64,000 nucleotides of DNA, taken from NCBI GenBank assembly GCA_029531795.1, contig JAPEIS010000010.1, positions 2,294,001 through 2,358,000 on the forward strand, in the 5' to 3' direction. Source of the DNA: Sclerotinia nivalis. Its lineage: Eukaryota; Ascomycota; Leotiomycetes; Helotiales; Sclerotiniaceae. Below the pieces are notes generated by a model. The model was not told the DNA's origin. It did not search any database and saw nothing but the letters and a program-made list of their open reading frames with translations. This document shows, piece after piece, positions 60,407 through 64,000 of the stretch; position 1 is the first letter of the stretch; the number at the start of each line of letters is the position of its first letter. Position numbers and translations under genes: made by a program.

Positions 60407-60650
60407 CTGTTGGTATTCACGTGCTCTTAAAGCATGTGATCCTCACTTAAGCGAAGGCTTCTATATTGAGGCCATTCGCACTCAATGGTTCTTTCGAACC
60501 TTGATGCGCAATATAACCTTTAATTTAGGGGTCAATTGCGTAGCAATCCAAGCGCCCTCACGGGAATCTCATTTGTGAATAACCTCAATACGATCATAAA
60601 CGTTTTGATCAATTCTATCGGATACGACAAGCACAGAGTCGTACCGACAG
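60407..60650. mobile_element. MITE-like insertion (244 bp)
   Basis: Absent from H at the matching point (29000, gtttatcgatgtattaataatcg inverted). Ends are inverse: CTGTTGGTA at the left, TACCGACAG at the right. Flanking gata / atac suggests a 3-bp ata TSD. It is much richer in C+G than element I around it and shows few RIP-like changes. It has internal palindromes (ggttc/gaacc, attgc/gcaat) and no reading frame. A 3-bp TSD with short inverted ends would suit a PIF/Harbinger-type non-autonomous element; this class call is inference. Confidence 0.65.
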
Positions 60651-60758
60651 ATACATTGATAATCGAAATTTCTGAGTATTTCGTAAAATTGATTATTTGG
60701 CAAAACTAAACTGTCTTTCCTATTCAACAGTAGAATCTTTATGAAGAATAGAATATAC
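60651..60758 (-). other. Leader of I next to its 5' LTR
   Basis: Matches H 28872-28990 inverted (tcgaaatttctgag, gcaaaactaaactgtctttcc). Should hold the primer binding site, not identifiable. Confidence 0.5.
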
Positions 60759-60904
60759 TATTACAGTAATAGTAGAATGCTTTAAAATATAATGATATTC
60801 TATAAAAAAGGAAGAAGGTACTAGGAAGAGTGCTGATTATATAAGGGATGGGTGCCTTAGGCAGCCATGCAGACTAGCTAGGAACGGGTTACGAACCCGT
60901 GACA
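60759..60904 (-). repeat. 5' LTR of I (146 bp)
   Basis: Minus strand starts TGTCACGGGTTCG, with ACGGGTT/AACCCGT hairpin at 60884-60900 and the gccttaggc palindrome. This end is almost unmutated. Right flank aaatc does not match the left flank of I. Confidence 0.93.
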
Positions 60905-61015
60905 AAATCATTCAACAAGTTCTCATTCAATTAGATATTTAACTTTATCACTTCAATATAATCATCTTCTCTCTGATCCCTTCAACGTACTCTGTGATCA
61001 TACTATCTCGTGATA
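60905..61015 (+). repeat. 3' LTR remnant of K1 (last 111 bp)
   Basis: Matches the final 111 bp of the K2 LTRs (atttaactttatcacttc, ctctgatccc) and ends CTCGTGATA. Plus orientation fits K1 and not K3. Its first 270 bp are missing at the junction with I. The next bases, actat, would be the right TSD of K1 in L. Confidence 0.8.
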
Positions 61016-62235
61016 ACTATCGAATTACTTCAAATCGAAAAGAACAAAAAGAAATCTTATACTTTTTTTTAATTTTACAACAAATCTAAAGAAATATCTC
61101 AATTGATTTCATTATTCATCTTCCGAAGAATTCTAAGTACAATACGATATTCGTTATAATTGATCGATTAACCAAAATGAAATACTTTCTACTCTATTAA
61201 AGAATCTATAATTCCGAAAAGATTTTTCATTTGTTTCTAAAGTATATATAGAAGCTTTATAATTTGTTATAGATCATTATATCCGATCGTAAAATTCAAT
61301 TTATCTTTGATTTCTGGAAATATATTTGTAAACAATTAGATACTGTTTCGTAATTATCGATAATTTATTATTCTGAAATCGATAAACAAACGAAAGGAAC
61401 AAATGTAATACTCAAATAATATTTTTATTTGTATATATTCTATTTATAAGATAATTAATCCGAATAATTATCAATTATCGAATTCTCGATTAACTTTATT
61501 TAATCCGAAAGCTTTTATTTGTTACTATTCTTTACTAATTATAATTTCTATTCCTAAATAGATTTCGAATCTGTTATATTCTTCAATCGTTCTGAAATCC
61601 TAAACGTTGAGGAATTCATCAAAAAAATAAAATCGATCGTTGATCATTTAAAAATCGAATTGATTATTAATAAAATCTGTTATTCGAAGAATACTGATTT
61701 TTGTTATTTGTCTATCTATCGATACTAACCCGAAGATCTAATTTAATTTAATACTAAAAATATCCGAATTTTTCATTTTCAGAAAAAGCTAAATTGGAAG
61801 AATTTAGATCTTTTCCGAATTCTGAAAACTATAAACTTATATATTTACAAATTGAAACTTTTGATTTTTATAAAAAATCATTTGGTCTTTTGTATTAATT
61901 TATTACACTTTACTAATGATAATTCTATTTTTGGTTAATATAATCCGTTCTTTCTTTCTATCGAAGTTGAAAATATTGAATAATTCGATATAAAGAAAGT
62001 CCTAAATTCCTAATAAAAACATTGAGATTGTAATGGCCCCTATCTAAAGTATACCATCCGATAGATAAGCTACAATATATTTACCGAAAAACTTATAGAA
62101 TATTTGGAGAATATTCAAAAACTGATCCGGAATTATTATTATTGTTATCTGAATAAATCTAATCCCTTTAATCATCTCAATGAAATTCGATTCTAAAGAA
62201 AAAAATACTATTATAGAATCCTTATATAGAATATA
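61016..62235 (+). mobile_element. Ty3/gypsy element L (family M), 3' part
   Basis: Plus-oriented remnant between the copia LTR and J2. It contains the integrase core to chromodomain and the first 27 bp of its 3' LTR (62209-62235, TATTATAGAATCC against TATCACAGAATCC in M), preceded by aaagaaaaaaatac, a probable purine tract. J2 cuts the LTR. The 5' part must lie left of the window, on the far side of K1. Confidence 0.78.
61021..62208 (+). pseudogene. integrase and chromodomain relic of L
   Basis: [19 protein letters not shown] near 61130-61190, then IISDRKIQFIFDFW (second Asp block) near 61280, and KIKSIVDHLKIELIINKI near 61630, matched by M 48577-48765. The chromodomain region near 61960-62190 reads LKYTIR, ENIQKLIRNYYYCYLNKS and FNHLNEIRF. 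Two to three frameshifts and many stops. Confidence 0.75.
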
Positions 62236-62456
62236 TGTGACGATCCTGTATTAATACCCTAGGCCATTCTTTATTTTGTTCTTTGATCCCTTCCGAAGGG
62301 ATCATTTATTTCATTCTGTATTCGTTTAGATTTTGGTCCTCTTCGAGGGGATTATAAAAGGCTCAATTTTATTATCTTTTGTATAATAGTTTGTTATTCT
62401 TTAGTATAGATTAATTAATTTATTTTATTATATTTTGAATTAAGATTATTGTTATA
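62236..62456 (+). repeat. 5' LTR of J2 (221 bp)
   Basis: Same 221-bp length as both J1 LTRs; ends attgttata. cccttccgaaggg palindrome intact near 62287. Confidence 0.92.
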
Positions 62457-62609
62457 TTATAATAAATTCATTAGCCTTTTTGAGAAGGACAGAATATCTT
62501 TTGAGAAGGTCAGAATATCTAATTAGTTATATTTATCGAGGTTATTGAATTAGCGAAACTCTTATATTTATTTGATTGATTTTTCCGAATTTCCATTAGT
62601 ATTATTATT

Positions 62610-63908
62610 ATGTTTATTTGATTAAGGAAACTTTGTATTTCTCAGTTTATAATTGAGGAGGTTGTTGTAATAGAATTATAAATCTAAATCGATCAAACAA
62701 GATGAAAGGAAGATTCTGAATTTGATGTAGAAGTCGATGAAATGGTAGTTATAAATTTGTTTTTGTATTTGTTAATTCAAGGAGAATTAGTTTCTTTTGT
62801 AACCGGAATGATAACTTATCAAAATCTATAAAAAGAAAATCAAGAAATCCGAATTCAAAATCTGGTTATACTGAAGCAATTGGATCAGATTTATCTTGTT
62901 TTAATTAGTTTTGTATAAGATGGATTATTTGATATAAATAGCAATAGGTTTATTTTCCGTTTTAGAGTATATCAGCGATACTTTCGATGAATTAAGGATT
63001 CCGATATTACTATCTTTAGCAAGAAGGGTTTTAGTTTTGAAAAAAGATTAGTATTTATAATATCTCTTTATAGAAGATTTAGTGCGAGAATAAAAAACCC
63101 TGAATTTTTTAGTGATAAAATCAATTCTTCTTTCGAATTATGGAAACTTCTTATAGAAGGAAAATTTTTGGATAATATAGATCATTATTTGAACGAAGGT
63201 ACGAAAGTTTGTATTATCTTTTGATGGATTATTGGTGATGTACAATAGTATCTGAAATCGAAAATGATCTGAAAGAAGTTTGTTATATATTAAAATGTTT
63301 TAGATTATTTTGACTCTATTTATCTTGTATTTAATCGATAGGAATTGATTATAGACGAATTCCGATTTCTGTAAATGGGAATTATAATTTTCCATTAGTT
63401 TTATATACAGTTTTTGGAACTCGTAATAGAAGTCGATCAATCAGAAGATTCTTTTCGAAAAGAGTTCACTTCGAAGCTTTCCTTTTCGCTGAAAGCTGTA
63501 ATGATAGCTACAATGGACCTTTACTCCGATTTTCAGGGTTACATTAATTATCTAACGAATGTAAATGCAAGGATATATATTATAAATCAGAAATATATTA
63601 TTATAGTTAGGAATCAAATTCGAAAAAACTTTTTGTCTAACAATTGTATTAAAAGCTCCACTTTCTTGTATGAAAATGTCAAGTTTGAGTATATCGGGAA
63701 AAAAAAATCGGTTATTTTTGGATTTATTTTGAATTTTAAATCTCATTTTTCTGTTTCATTTTTTCTTTACTTTAAATACAAAACCTTCAATTGGATTAAG
63801 GATTATATATGCCTTTTTGGTATTTATGAGGTTAATACAATTTCCGAAGATAAAGGAATCATTTCAGAAATTCTCGATTCCGATTTATGTGAGTCGGGAA
63901 AGGATTAG
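62610..63908 (+). pseudogene. gag relic of J2
   Basis: ATG at 62610 corresponds to 20558 in J1. The first part is more broken than in J1, but 63414-63908 is open for 164 codons: EVDQSEDSFRKEFTSKLSFS, then YINYLTNVNARIYIINQKY and SEILDSDLCESGKD. In J1 the same C-terminal part is interrupted, so J2 extends the readable gag by about 14 residues before its stop. No zinc knuckle is visible. Confidence 0.75.
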
Positions 63909-64000
63909 TCTTTGGGAAAATCTCCTTTTAAAATTATCAATATAATCTCAAATATATTGATTTATAAAGCTTTATAAATAACAATAATTTTCTATTCTCT

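Larger units (their letters stand above)
20115..60904 (-). mobile_element. Ty3/gypsy element I (family H), split by J1
   Basis: Minus-oriented element. Left LTR is 20115-20184 plus 53929-54004 (146 bp in all); right LTR is 60759-60904 (146 bp). The interior 54005-60758 holds chromodomain, integrase, RNase H, RT, protease and gag relics in gypsy order. It is the same family as H. Flanks differ: atagt on the left (copia RT of K3) and aaatc on the right (copia LTR), so there is no TSD. J1 is inserted in the left LTR and a MITE-like element near the right end. Confidence 0.88.
62236..64000 (+). mobile_element. Ty3/gypsy element J2, 5' part, cut by window end
   Basis: Second copy of family J, colinear with J1 20185-21950 to within a few bases. 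It begins TGTGACGATCCTG inside the 3' LTR of L. On the plus strand it has lost more C than J1, so the two copies were mutated to different degrees. Confidence 0.92.

Noticed and set aside
60420..60600. C+G-rich stretch considered as a host gene exon
   Set aside because: No open frame beyond about 30 codons; inverse ends and the empty site in H show it is a transposable insertion.
1..64000. Regional centromere
   Set aside because: AT-rich nested retrotransposons fit fungal centromeres, but such blocks also occur outside them and nothing in the sequence is diagnostic. CenH3 chromatin data would decide.

Overview
The window looks like one AT-rich heterochromatic block from a filamentous ascomycete (Pezizomycotina). 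It is built almost entirely from transposable elements nested inside one another. The organism is inferred from three things: the mix of chromodomain Ty3/gypsy elements, Ty1/copia elements and a fungal-type Tc1/mariner element; a Zn(II)2Cys6-like reading frame, a cluster class largely confined to fungi; and saturation with C-to-T and G-to-A changes like those left by repeat-induced point mutation (RIP). I found no intact host gene, rRNA, CRISPR array or complete tRNA. Nearly every coding region is a relic with many in-frame TAA/TAG codons (often where Gln or Trp is expected) and Cys-to-Tyr, Gly-to-Arg or Asp-to-Asn changes, so coordinates of relic domains are approximate. LTR edges and target-site duplications (TSDs) were read directly and are much firmer.

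Layout, outside to inside. L (gypsy, +) survives as its integrase/chromodomain end at 61016-62235. Copia element K1 (+, 2650-10695, with its last 111 bp at 60905-61015) appears to sit inside L. K1 carries gypsy element N (-, 1-2649), a 107-bp tRNA-like insertion (10303-10409) and copia element K3 (-, 10696-10904 and 17911-20114). Copia element K2 (+, 10905-17905, TSD attat) lies inside the LTR of K3. Gypsy element I (-, 20115-60904) follows K3 with no TSD, which suggests recombination and deletion. Gypsy element J1 (+, 20185-53923, TSD gaaag) is inside the left LTR of I. J1 contains gypsy element D (-, 23487-43550, TSD ctggg), a Tc1 element (44701-46078, TA), a solo LTR (46864-47149, TSD attag) and gypsy element M (-, 47902-53530, TSD tgaag). 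D contains gypsy element G (+, 26848-40253, TSD atatt), and G contains gypsy element H (+, 28726-35342, TSD ctaaa). I also carries a 244-bp MITE-like insertion near its right end (60407-60650). A second J copy, J2, starts at 62236 inside the LTR of L and runs off the window. The chain L > K1 > K3 > I > J1 > D > G > H is eight levels deep.

The most interesting content is in D. Between the end of its pol gene and its 3' LTR, on the opposite strand, is a reading frame whose six metal-ligand positions have the spacing C-x2-C-x6-C-x11-C-x2-C-x6-C. That is the fungal Zn(II)2Cys6 spacing, with four of the six Cys now Tyr through G-to-A change. Its tail may overlap the chromodomain coding sequence on the other strand. 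D therefore looks like a Ty3/gypsy element carrying an antisense zinc-cluster gene. Other points of note are the long tracts mutated on only one strand, survival of C+G mainly within TCGA, shared LTR termini (TGTNACG) across Ty1 and Ty3 families, a 35-bp repeat in the D LTR that differs in copy number between the two ends, and a perfectly preserved hairpin in the 3' region of the H/I family.
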